Positions 7,559-12,538 of a stretch of 12,538 bases of DNA are shown here, one piece after another. Made by a program: the position numbers and the translations under genes. Origin of the DNA: Blautia sp. AF19-10LB (GTDB taxonomy: Bacteria; Bacillota; Clostridia; Lachnospirales; Lachnospiraceae); contig NZ_QTWS01000041.1 of assembly GCF_003461245.1 (NCBI RefSeq), positions 1-12,538 of the forward strand, in the 5' to 3' direction. The notes under the pieces are model-generated. The model made no database searches, had not been told where the DNA came from, and saw only the letters and a program-made list of their open reading frames with translations. The stretch's first letter is position 1. Every line of letters starts with the position of its first letter.

Positions 7559-8839
7559 TTAATCTACATTAGCGATGTCGTATTTTTCATCACACTGTTT
7601 CAGGAACTGGTCCATATTTTCCTGATTGTCCATTCCATTGGAATAGTTCAGGCACATTTCAGAAATAAGTGCGGAAAGATCAAATCCTGACGGATAGTAG
7701 TGATCCGGGAAGTTTGCTACTTTGCCGTTGGCGATATCTTCTTTGACACCAGCAACTGTTTCATTGTTCTGCTCTACACCTTTGATAGCGGAGAATGCGA
7801 ACTGATCGTCGATATAGGTCTGTGCGTTTTCCGGCTCCATCATGAAGGAAACGAATTCTTTTGCCATATCTTCGTTTGCGCTGTCCTTGCATACGCCAAG
7901 AAGTACGTCAACACCTGATGTTACATAGTTTTTGGATTCATCATTGGATGCCGGAAGTGCAAACATGTTGACATTCAGATCTGCATTAGCACTCTTGTAC
8001 TGATTGATCGCCCAGTTTCCGTTGATGATCATGACTGAATCACCGTTTGCAAAAGCTTTGTTTCCATCATCATAAGTCAGACCCATGAAGTCATCCTGTG
8101 CATAGTCAAGGAGTGTCAGATATTTTTCTACGATCTCTTCGTGAGTTCCCACGAATGTTGTTTTGCCTTCTTTACGGTCGTCTGTGAATCCTTCCGGCTG
8201 AAGGTCAGGTGCCATGCTGTTCCATGGGCAGAGGCTTGTCCATGCATCTTTGTAAGTCATAAGAAGCGGCTGCTCTCCTGCATCTTTGATCTGGTCAAGT
8301 ACGTCAATGAACTCATCCCATGTCTTTGGAATTTCAAGCCCGAGTTCTTCAAATTTGTCTACGTTATAGATGACACCAGATGCGTTTGTTGCGTATGGAA
8401 CGCCGTATGCTTTTTCTTCTTTGTCTTTGTTTACGTCATAAACCATCTGCATATAAGAATCCTGGATGTTGGAGATGTAATCCTGATCACTTAAGTCAAC
8501 CAGCATTCCTGCACTCTCTACTTCTGTATAGTTGTTGTCTCCACCCATCATTACGATGTCAGGCATATCGTTCTTTGCCATTCTTGTCTTTAATACAGTT
8601 CCTGCATCTGCCGGAGCTGTGATCTTGATCGTCACGTCCTCATGTGTTTCATTGAATTTATCTACAAGCTGCTGAAGAACGTCTTTGTTTTCTGCTTTAC
8701 TGGAAAACAGTTCCAGCTCCGTTTTTCCACCCTTTGCAGAAGAATCCCCGTCGGAAGATCCGCCGCATCCAGTTACAGTGAGCATACCTGCCATTAAGGC
8801 ACCGACCATTAATACGCTGATAATTTTTTTATTTTTCAT
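7559..8839 (-). CDS. sugar-binding lipoprotein of the ABC importer (family 1 solute-binding protein)
   Basis: A 426-residue extracellular binding protein that captures the oligosaccharide and hands it to the two permeases. MKNKKIISVLMVGALMAGML is a lipoprotein signal with lipobox TVTGC; lipid attachment is at Cys25, followed by a Gly/Ser/Asp linker. The mature part begins TELELFSSKAENKDVLQQLVDKFNETHEDVTI and continues with GVPYATNASGVIYNVDKFEELGLEIPKTWDEF and GDSVMIINGNWAINQY, all standard for this family. The start is the ATG at 8837-8839, preceded by GGAGGAAAG. The frame stays open 38 codons further, but that upstream ATG lies inside the predicted -10 box. It is the first gene of the transporter-glucosidase operon. 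Confidence 0.93.
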   Translation of the reverse strand: MKNKKIISVLMVGALMAGMLTVTGCGGSSDGDSSAKGGKTELELFSSKAENKDVLQQLVDKFNETHEDVTIKITAPADAGTVLKTRMAKNDMPDIVMMGGDNNYTEVESAGMLVDLSDQDYISNIQDSYMQMVYDVNKDKEEKAYGVPYATNASGVIYNVDKFEELGLEIPKTWDEFIDVLDQIKDAGEQPLLMTYKDAWTSLCPWNSMAPDLQPEGFTDDRKEGKTTFVGTHEEIVEKYLTLLDYAQDDFMGLTYDDGNKAFANGDSVMIINGNWAINQYKSANADLNVNMFALPASNDESKNYVTSGVDVLLGVCKDSANEDMAKEFVSFMMEPENAQTYIDDQFAFSAIKGVEQNNETVAGVKEDIANGKVANFPDHYYPSGFDLSALISEMCLNYSNGMDNQENMDQFLKQCDEKYDIANVD

Positions 8840-8895
8840 CTTTTCTTTCCTCCATGATGTTTGTTTACAAGTATGAAGGCTGCGCAGCACCAGAA

Positions 8896-8906
8896 GTTTA
8901 CGAAAC
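8896..8906. promoter_or_regulatory. possible second LacI-type operator in the operon leader
   Basis: GTTT-ACG-AAAC in the 5' leader resembles the stronger palindrome at 8982-8995 (both have GTTT and GAAAC arms). The two centres are about 87 bp apart, on either side of the promoter, an arrangement that could allow looping. The site is short and may be chance. Confidence 0.3.
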
Positions 8907-8948
8907 ATTACCCCGGACACGTCTGTCCTGTTCCCTTTTGGTGAGTTT

Positions 8949-8978
8949 ATCATAACCCCACTGCCTCTGTAAAATCAA
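8949..8978 (-). promoter_or_regulatory. sigma-A promoter of the transporter-glucosidase operon
   Basis: On the minus strand, TTGATT (8973-8978) and TATGAT (8949-8954) are separated by 18 bases. Transcription would start near 8942, giving a leader of about 100 bases before the binding-protein ATG. The leader carries a small GGACA/TGTCC hairpin at 8915-8928. The position between the LacI terminator and the first transporter gene fits the main operon promoter. Confidence 0.65.
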
Positions 8979-8981
8979 TAG

Positions 8982-8995
8982 GTTTCTCGCGAAAC
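8982..8995. promoter_or_regulatory. candidate LacI-family operator
   Basis: GTTTCTCGCGAAAC is a 14-bp palindrome with one mismatched pair and a central CG, the form expected of LacI-family sites. It ends 3 bases upstream of the -35 box of the operon promoter and lies downstream of the lacI-type gene. It does not fit the CcpA cre consensus well. The local regulator is the likely binder. Confidence 0.55.
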
Positions 8996-9040
8996 TTAAA
9001 TTGTAGACAAAGTTTAGCTTCTGTTTTTATGCACTTTGAA

Positions 9041-9078
9041 CAAAAAAAGAAGGACTCTGTCATTCTTTGACAGAATCC
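9041..9078 (-). terminator. intrinsic terminator of the lacI-type gene
   Basis: On the minus strand an 11-position stem (9068-9078 with 9052-9062, one mismatch) encloses a 5-base loop and is followed by TTCTTTTTTTG. The regulator's TGA stop codon (9060-9062) lies inside the stem. It separates regulator transcription from the operon promoter downstream. Confidence 0.85.
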
Positions 9079-10067
9079 CTTTTGACCAGATAGACCGGAC
9101 TTTTTACATTTAGTTCTTTCAGGTTTTCTCCCTGGATCAGTTTCATTAGACGTATCAGTGCCAGATGTGCTTTTTGCTGGATATCCTGATGAACTGTTGT
9201 CAGCTTCGGCCGGACCATGCTTGCATATATACTGTCATCGTAACCCGTGATGGAAATCTGATCTGGAACACTGATCCCCTCATCAAAAAAGAAGTTCATC
9301 GCCTCGATCGCGTCATAATCTGAGGAAAAAGCCAGTGCTTTTGCTTCAAGGAAACGTGGAAGGAGTTCTCTGTATTTCCGAAGACGTGGATTTTTGTCAC
9401 CCGGGACGACGATATACCGGGAACGGCTGCAGAATTTCCCTTGCTTCTCCATCGCCTGTTTGAAGCCCATCCAGCGGTAATAATCGCTGTCCTGATCGGT
9501 TTCTGCGATGAACAGGGCTTTCTCATAGCCGCGGGAATAGAGGTATTCCCCGATCTGATAACCGCCGGAGTAATCGTCTACACCAACATTCTGGAAGGTG
9601 TAGGCTCCCTTGGGGTAGGAATCGATCAGGATCATTTTTTTGTTCAGCTTGCGGGAAAGTCTGCGGTACTGATCTTTGTCATAACCGAGGATGATGAGAC
9701 CTTCTACGTTCCATTTGGAAGCAATGTCCACTACATTCTGGATGTTTTCTCCGCCGATGAGCATGACGTAGTAGCCTTTTTCTTCGGTTTCCTTCTGGAT
9801 AGTTCCGATCAGTTCGCCTACGAACGGGTCCTGAAGGGACTGCATGCCGTGCGTGTAGGCAAAACCTAAAACTACTCCGATGATCCTGGAACCGTGACCG
9901 GAAAGCATCACGGAGCCCATGTGTGGGACATAGTTCTGTTCTTTGAGGATTGCCGTTATTTTATCAATGGTTGCCTGGGAAACCCTTTTGGTTTTGCCGT
10001 TGATGACATTTGATACGGTGGTGCGGCTGACGCCTGCCATTTCCGCGATGTCCTGAAGACGGATCAT
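9060..10067 (-). CDS. LacI-family transcriptional regulator
   Basis: A 335-residue sugar-responsive repressor. The N-terminal HTH is IRLQDIAEMAGVSRTTVSNVINGKTKRVSQATIDKI (2-37). The hinge region VMLSGHGSRIIG (53-64) is unusual, with Gly residues where most members have a regular A-x-x-L helix. The effector domain resembles periplasmic sugar-binding folds: IIGVVLGF, EGLIILGY, a conserved DD in NVGVDDYSGGYQIGEYL, and the dimer-domain motif SITGYDDSIYASMVRPKLTTVHQD. An AAAGGAGG ribosome site lies 11 bases before the ATG, and the gene ends in its own terminator. It directly precedes the operon whose promoter carries a LacI-type palindrome, so local control by an isomaltose-type sugar is likely. 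Effector identity is unknown. Confidence 0.92.
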   Translation of the reverse strand: MIRLQDIAEMAGVSRTTVSNVINGKTKRVSQATIDKITAILKEQNYVPHMGSVMLSGHGSRIIGVVLGFAYTHGMQSLQDPFVGELIGTIQKETEEKGYYVMLIGGENIQNVVDIASKWNVEGLIILGYDKDQYRRLSRKLNKKMILIDSYPKGAYTFQNVGVDDYSGGYQIGEYLYSRGYEKALFIAETDQDSDYYRWMGFKQAMEKQGKFCSRSRYIVVPGDKNPRLRKYRELLPRFLEAKALAFSSDYDAIEAMNFFFDEGISVPDQISITGYDDSIYASMVRPKLTTVHQDIQQKAHLALIRLMKLIQGENLKELNVKSPVYLVKRDSVKE

Positions 10068-10154
10068 ATATTGTTCAGCCTCCTTTTGTTTCGTATGTTT
10101 TAATCTGTTTTGGTATATTTTAGTGTGTGTTGCGGCGTTATGGATGTTATTCGT

Positions 10155-11387
10155 TTATGAACCTGATGGAATTCTGACAAGAAGCTTCTGTCCGTCTTTT
10201 TCTGCTGCTGTGAGAACCGGGATGTGTTTCTTTCGGAGTGCATGTACGATCGGGTATGCTGCGAAGAGATTTTCTCCGACGAAAACAGCTTCCGGCTTGT
10301 ATTTGAGGATTTTTCTGACCTGATCTTTGATCCGGACTTTCCATTCCTGTTTCTCCATGGACACTTCGGCGTAGATTCCCTGGATTTCCAGTTCCGGAAG
10401 GGCTGGGAAATCTATGTGGATGATCTCTGCTGCCTGTAATTTAGGAAGCTGGTGGAGAAGTTCGTCGTATTCTGCTGCTCCACCAAAGCTTACGATTACA
10501 GGTTTCTCGTGAAACTGTTCCATACTGAGCTTACATGCCTGTACTGCATCTGCAAGTTCACCGGTAGTCATAAGAAAACCGCCTTTGTGGCAGAAATTTG
10601 CTGTTTTGAGACCGGTTGCTGCCTTGAGTTCTTCGTTTTCGAGACCGAGCCATTCTGGCGGGAAACTGCATTTGTAATTCATAGAGTATTCTTTTTTCTG
10701 AGGCTGAATGCAGTAGCCACCTCTGTTAGATGGAAAGATCACGAAGGCAATCTGTGTCTCGGAGAGGAATTTCTGGCAGGGAACAAATTCCGGGAGGGTG
10801 AGGATTCTTGCGTCATCTCTGTGCTTTTCTCTGTCGTGAAACGCCTGCTGATGTCTGGCATAGATTTCTTCTACTCGTTTGTCGGCACGTTCGTTGCCTC
10901 TGTATCGTTCGAATTTATTTTCCAGAATCATCCCGGCAACGCTGACTGCCTGGAAAAAAGCTTCGTCGTTACCACCCTCAGCATCCCAGGTCGGGTTGAA
11001 GTTTCCGATCAGAATTGCAAGTTCGTTCTTCTCACCGGTATTATCGTTATTATCAAGCGGCTGCACGAAAGCTTCATCGAATTTCTGCGCCAGTTCTTCG
11101 CCAAGGATCTCCGGTCCAAGCTCCTCCCACAGAAGTCCAAATGCTGCATATGGGACGCCATTTTCACGGATCCTGCTGTCTTTCTGGTGGTGATCATATT
11201 TTCCTCTGCCGATATCAAAAACAATCCCGTCGAAGTCATCCGGCACGCGGTTGCCGCGTAGGATCGTGATCTCAGGGTTCAAATATAATAACAGCGCAGA
11301 TGAAAAAACGTCATCTGCGTGGAATTTGCCACTGTGGGTGAAGGCGGTGGCGGTTTGGGTGCGGATTTTATTTAGTAGATCGTTCAT
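10155..11387 (-). CDS. MYG1-family (UPF0160) DHH-like protein with a C-terminal extension
   Basis: A 410-residue soluble protein. Residues 14-290 match the MYG1/UPF0160 family: FTHSGKFHADD (17-26), FDIGRGKYDHHQ (57-68) and PLDNNDN (110-116). The His/Asp residues probably bind divalent metal as in DHH phosphoesterases. GNFNPTWD (128-135) and FCHKGGFLMTTGELADAVQACKLS (265-288) are also family-like. Eukaryotic MYG1 is reported to be a 3'-5' RNA exonuclease; the bacterial role is not established to my knowledge. Residues about 294-410 lie beyond the usual family end and look like a separate alpha/beta domain, with KPVIVSFGG, AEIIHIDFP and AVFVGENLFAAYPIVHALRKKHIPVL. An AAGAGGAG site lies 11 bases before the ATG. 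No clear terminator is seen before the lacI-type gene 87 bases downstream. Confidence 0.85.
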   Translation of the reverse strand: MNDLLNKIRTQTATAFTHSGKFHADDVFSSALLLYLNPEITILRGNRVPDDFDGIVFDIGRGKYDHHQKDSRIRENGVPYAAFGLLWEELGPEILGEELAQKFDEAFVQPLDNNDNTGEKNELAILIGNFNPTWDAEGGNDEAFFQAVSVAGMILENKFERYRGNERADKRVEEIYARHQQAFHDREKHRDDARILTLPEFVPCQKFLSETQIAFVIFPSNRGGYCIQPQKKEYSMNYKCSFPPEWLGLENEELKAATGLKTANFCHKGGFLMTTGELADAVQACKLSMEQFHEKPVIVSFGGAAEYDELLHQLPKLQAAEIIHIDFPALPELEIQGIYAEVSMEKQEWKVRIKDQVRKILKYKPEAVFVGENLFAAYPIVHALRKKHIPVLTAAEKDGQKLLVRIPSGS

Positions 11388-11418
11388 GTTGTGTGGTGCT
11401 CCTCTTATTGTAAATAAT

Positions 11419-11485
11419 GCGTCAAATACCTATTTTATATCCACAGATATACATTTTTCGTATATCTCTGAAGAATAATTGACGC
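11419..11485. repeat. nested inverted repeat between the MYG1-family gene and the small-peptide locus
   Basis: The outer arms GCGTCAA (11419-11425) and TTGACGC (11479-11485) are perfect. The inner arms AGATATAC (11445-11452) and GTATATCT (11460-11467), also perfect, enclose a 7-base loop. The element lies in the divergent gap, upstream of both genes, and ends 7 bases before the -35 box of the peptide promoter. It could be an operator pair. There is no U-run, so it is not a terminator. Confidence 0.5.
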
Positions 11486-11491
11486 TCACTC

Positions 11492-11520
11492 TTGTTGCAC
11501 ATTTTGTTCTATGATATAAT
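11492..11520 (+). promoter_or_regulatory. strong promoter of the small-peptide (toxin-like) gene
   Basis: TTGTTG (11492-11497), a 17-base spacer and a perfect TATAAT (11515-11520) preceded by an extended TGA. The expected start near 11527 gives a leader of about 40 bases. This is the best-scoring promoter in the window by eye. Confidence 0.8.
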
Positions 11521-11567
11521 GGTTATGTTGTCCAACCGATACCCGGCAACGGGAGGAGGTGAACTGC

Positions 11568-11654
11568 ATGGATACTGTAATCTCGTTTCTTGTCTCCTGC
11601 ACGGCAAGCATATTTGCCTACTATGTTTGCAAATGGCTAGACGGAGACAAATAG
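11568..11654 (+). CDS. 28-residue membrane peptide, probable type I toxin
   Basis: The peptide reads MDTVISFLVSCTASIFAYY (1-19), then VCKWLDGDK: one membrane-length hydrophobic segment followed by a short charged tail. This is the layout of type I toxins such as Fst of Enterococcus and the small C. difficile prophage toxins, in which overproduction harms the cell's own membrane. A very strong ribosome site, GGGAGGAGG (11551-11559), lies 8 bases before the ATG. Just before it is a CCCG-GCAA-CGGG tetraloop hairpin (11542-11553) whose 3' arm touches the ribosome site, so leader folding may limit translation. A strong promoter lies upstream, and a bidirectional terminator plus a convergent promoter lie downstream. 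Too small for most gene finders. It is not recognised as a named family; the toxin role is inferred from layout. Confidence 0.72.
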   Translation: MDTVISFLVSCTASIFAYYVCKWLDGDK

Positions 11655-11689
11655 GGCAACTCTAACCTAGTGGTTTTCCTGTCCACTAT

Positions 11690-11772
11690 AAAAAGCAAGA
11701 AGAAGCCCCCAGTATTGGTGCTACTGAGGGCTTCATTCTTTTTGTCCGCATGGACTTGTAATCTCTTTGCCT
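11690..11772 (-). ncRNA. predicted antisense antitoxin RNA of the small-peptide locus
   Basis: From the minus-strand promoter at 11779-11807, a transcript would start near 11772 and end after the U-run at about 11690, roughly 83 bases. It would carry a short GTCC/GGAC hairpin (11744-11755) and then the terminator stem-loop. It would be fully complementary to the 3' end of the toxin-like mRNA over some 50 bases. The terminator loop in the sense RNA contains UUGG, a YUNR-type U-turn often used to start antisense pairing. Existence and size are predictions from promoter and terminator positions only. Confidence 0.5.
11702..11743. terminator. bidirectional terminator shared by the toxin-like and antisense transcripts
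   Basis: GAAGCCC (11702-11708) pairs with GGGCTTC (11728-11734), and CAGTA (11710-11714) with TACTG (11722-11726), with one C/A mismatch between them and the loop TTGGTGC. The plus-strand tail is ATTCTTTTT; the minus-strand tail is TTCTTGCTTTTT. It stops both convergent transcripts. A smaller hairpin, TAGTGG/CCACTA (11668-11688), lies just before it in the sense mRNA. Confidence 0.88.
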
Positions 11773-11778
11773 ACTGGC

Positions 11779-11807
11779 ATTATAGCATATGCACTTCTCA
11801 TTTGCAA
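11779..11807 (-). promoter_or_regulatory. convergent promoter for the antisense RNA
   Basis: On the minus strand, TTGCAA (11802-11807), a 17-base spacer and a perfect TATAAT (11779-11784), pointing at the toxin-like gene. No protein gene lies within 370 bases that this promoter could serve other than as antisense. The -35 matches consensus at four of six positions. Confidence 0.6.
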
Positions 11808-11906
11808 TATACTTTTTCACACCATCTCCACATACCTTCCCCCTGGTTACTGTTCAAGGGTATGCATAGCCCATTGTAAAAAGTGACGAAATTTATTTTT
11901 TGTTTT

Positions 11907-11981
11907 GTGGATAACCAGTTCCAGCAGGAAAAATTATGTTTATAGTCTTTCCTGCTGTTTCTTTTTTGAAGAGTTATCCAC
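11907..11981. repeat. nested inverted repeat with DnaA-box-like outer arms
   Basis: The outer arms GTGGATAAC (11907-11915) and GTTATCCAC (11973-11981) are exact reverse complements and enclose the terminator hairpin at 11922-11957. The left arm contains a perfect DnaA-box sequence on the minus strand (TTATCCACA at 11906-11914). The right arm contains TTATCCACC, one mismatch. A further TTATCCGCA lies at 12060-12068. Nothing else suggests an origin. The rest of the gene-free stretch 11655-12156 is AT-rich and holds only the toxin locus signals and the IS66 promoter. Confidence 0.6.
11922..11967 (+). terminator. plus-strand intrinsic terminator upstream of the IS66 transposase
   Basis: CAGCAGGAAA (11922-11931) and TTTCCTGCTG (11948-11957) form a perfect 10-bp stem with a 16-base loop, followed by TTTCTTTTTTG. 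It would stop transcripts entering from the toxin side before they reach the transposase gene. IS elements often carry such shields at their ends, but the IS left boundary is not identified. Confidence 0.75.
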
Positions 11982-12120
11982 CGGATTTTATTTTACACAG
12001 TACATTTTTTTTATAGCCTTACCATATAGTCCTTATTTTTCAAGATACAAAATACCTGCTTATCCGCAGTCATATTGACGAAAGGACAATTCCTGGAAAT
12101 TCGCTTTTTTCCCATGTTTC

Positions 12121-12129
12121 TGCTATACT
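12121..12129 (+). promoter_or_regulatory. extended -10 promoter of the IS66 transposase gene
   Basis: TGCTATACT is an extended -10 element 27 bases before the transposase ATG. No convincing -35 is present at 17-18 bases upstream. A GAGAGGG ribosome site follows near 12143-12149. Confidence 0.5.
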
Positions 12130-12156
12130 TCTCTATAAGAAAGAGAGGGCTGCCTT

Positions 12157-12538
12157 ATGGACATTGATTTAAAAGAAGAGATCAGAAAACAGGATGAGCT
12201 TCTTGCCGAATATCTCAGAGTGATTGAGATCCAGAAAGGACTAATCCAGGAACAGAAAAAAATGGAAAAACGTGCACTGGATGCTGAAAAACAGCGGGAT
12301 GATGCACTGGATAAAGCAAAAGAGATCCGTCTGCAGTATTATGAAACAGCTGCTGAACTGGAAGAAGAACGGGGGAAAAACCTGAAACTGCGTGCACAGA
12401 TCAATCGTGACTATGAAAACTCCTCTATTCCTTCCTCTAAGTCGATCAAACGGAAAAAGATCGCAAACAGCAGGGAAAAAACAGGACGGAAACCGGGCGG
12501 TCAGCCGGGGCATCCCGGCCACCGCAGAAAAAAACAGG
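12157..12538 (+). CDS. IS66-family transposase (TnpC type), N-terminal part, runs off the window
   Basis: The first 127 residues of a DDE transposase. Residues 1-80 are a highly charged coiled coil rich in Glu and Lys. NSSIPSSKSIKRKKIANSREKTGRKPGGQPGHPGHRR (88-124) is the hallmark IS66 segment that precedes the zinc-binding and catalytic domains. The frame is open to the last base of the window, so the catalytic DDE region and the right end lie outside. No TnpA/TnpB accessory genes are seen before it, which fits the single-gene ISBst12-like group. The element's left terminal repeat was not found with confidence; TGTAAAAAGTGACG near 11876 is only a guess. Whether the copy is intact is unknown. 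Confidence 0.9.
   Translation, partial: MDIDLKEEIRKQDELLAEYLRVIEIQKGLIQEQKKMEKRALDAEKQRDDALDKAKEIRLQYYETAAELEEERGKNLKLRAQINRDYENSSIPSSKSIKRKKIANSREKTGRKPGGQPGHPGHRRKKQ

Noticed and set aside
7559..8953. Longer 464-residue version of the sugar-binding lipoprotein
   Set aside because: The upstream ATG lies within the predicted -10 box, has no ribosome site, and would place 38 residues before a clear lipoprotein signal. The ATG at 8837-8839 has GGAGGAAAG before it.
10155..10510. CARF or other CRISPR-associated sensor domain at the end of the MYG1-family protein
   Set aside because: The fold impression is too weak, and no CRISPR repeats or cas genes are in the window.
11670..11879. 69-codon plus-strand frame after the toxin-like gene
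   Set aside because: It runs through the bidirectional terminator, has no ribosome site, and its composition looks like read-through of non-coding DNA.
11906..12068. Replication origin based on DnaA-box-like sequences
   Set aside because: Only one perfect box; no dnaA, dnaN or plasmid replication gene is nearby, and two of the boxes are simply arms of one inverted repeat.
1..12538. CRISPR array, tRNA, rRNA or known riboswitch
   Set aside because: No regularly spaced repeats, no cloverleaf-like sequences and no recognised aptamer core were seen on either strand by eye.

Overview
The window looks like a chromosomal segment of a gut Lachnospiraceae bacterium, most likely Blautia at or close to B. 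obeum. The main reason is the GH31 enzyme. Its 663-residue length, its residue numbering (W169, nucleophile D307, acid D420) and its overall sequence match, from memory, the structurally studied alpha-glucosidase of Ruminococcus (Blautia) obeum. Strong AGGAGG-type ribosome sites, sigma-A-like promoters and moderate AT content agree. No database search was possible, so the species is an inference.

Layout. (1) 1-1275: a secreted GH24 lysozyme-like gene with an apparently shortened C-terminus on the minus strand, divergent from a small XRE-type regulator on the plus strand. The control region between them is dense in inverted repeats, and a bidirectional terminator follows the regulator. (2) 1315-1914: a 5'-truncated remnant of a PD-(D/E)XK (Rpn-type) transposase-like gene. 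(3) 1938-10067, all minus strand, reading from high to low coordinates: lacI-type regulator, terminator, operator and promoter, sugar-binding lipoprotein, two ABC permeases, a structured spacer, GH13 oligo-1,6-glucosidase and GH31 alpha-glucosidase. (4) 10155-11387: a MYG1-family DHH-like protein with an unassigned C-terminal domain. (5) 11492-11807: a compact locus with a 28-residue membrane peptide on the plus strand, a bidirectional terminator and a convergent minus-strand promoter. This is the arrangement of a type I toxin-antitoxin system. (6) 11900-12538: a nested inverted repeat with two DnaA-box-like arms and a plus-strand terminator, then the start of an IS66-family transposase that runs off the window.

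How the genes work together. The lipoprotein and two permeases should import an alpha-linked oligosaccharide. Both cytoplasmic glucosidases carry the residue that favours alpha-1,6 bonds (V200 in GH13, W169 in GH31), so the likely diet is isomaltose, panose, isomalto-oligosaccharides or starch and dextran limit fragments. The ATPase is not encoded here and is presumably a shared one. The LacI protein probably controls the operon through a palindrome just upstream of its -35 box. Both flanks carry mobile-element traces and small regulated loci. The least described item is the predicted toxin-antitoxin locus at 11492-11807.
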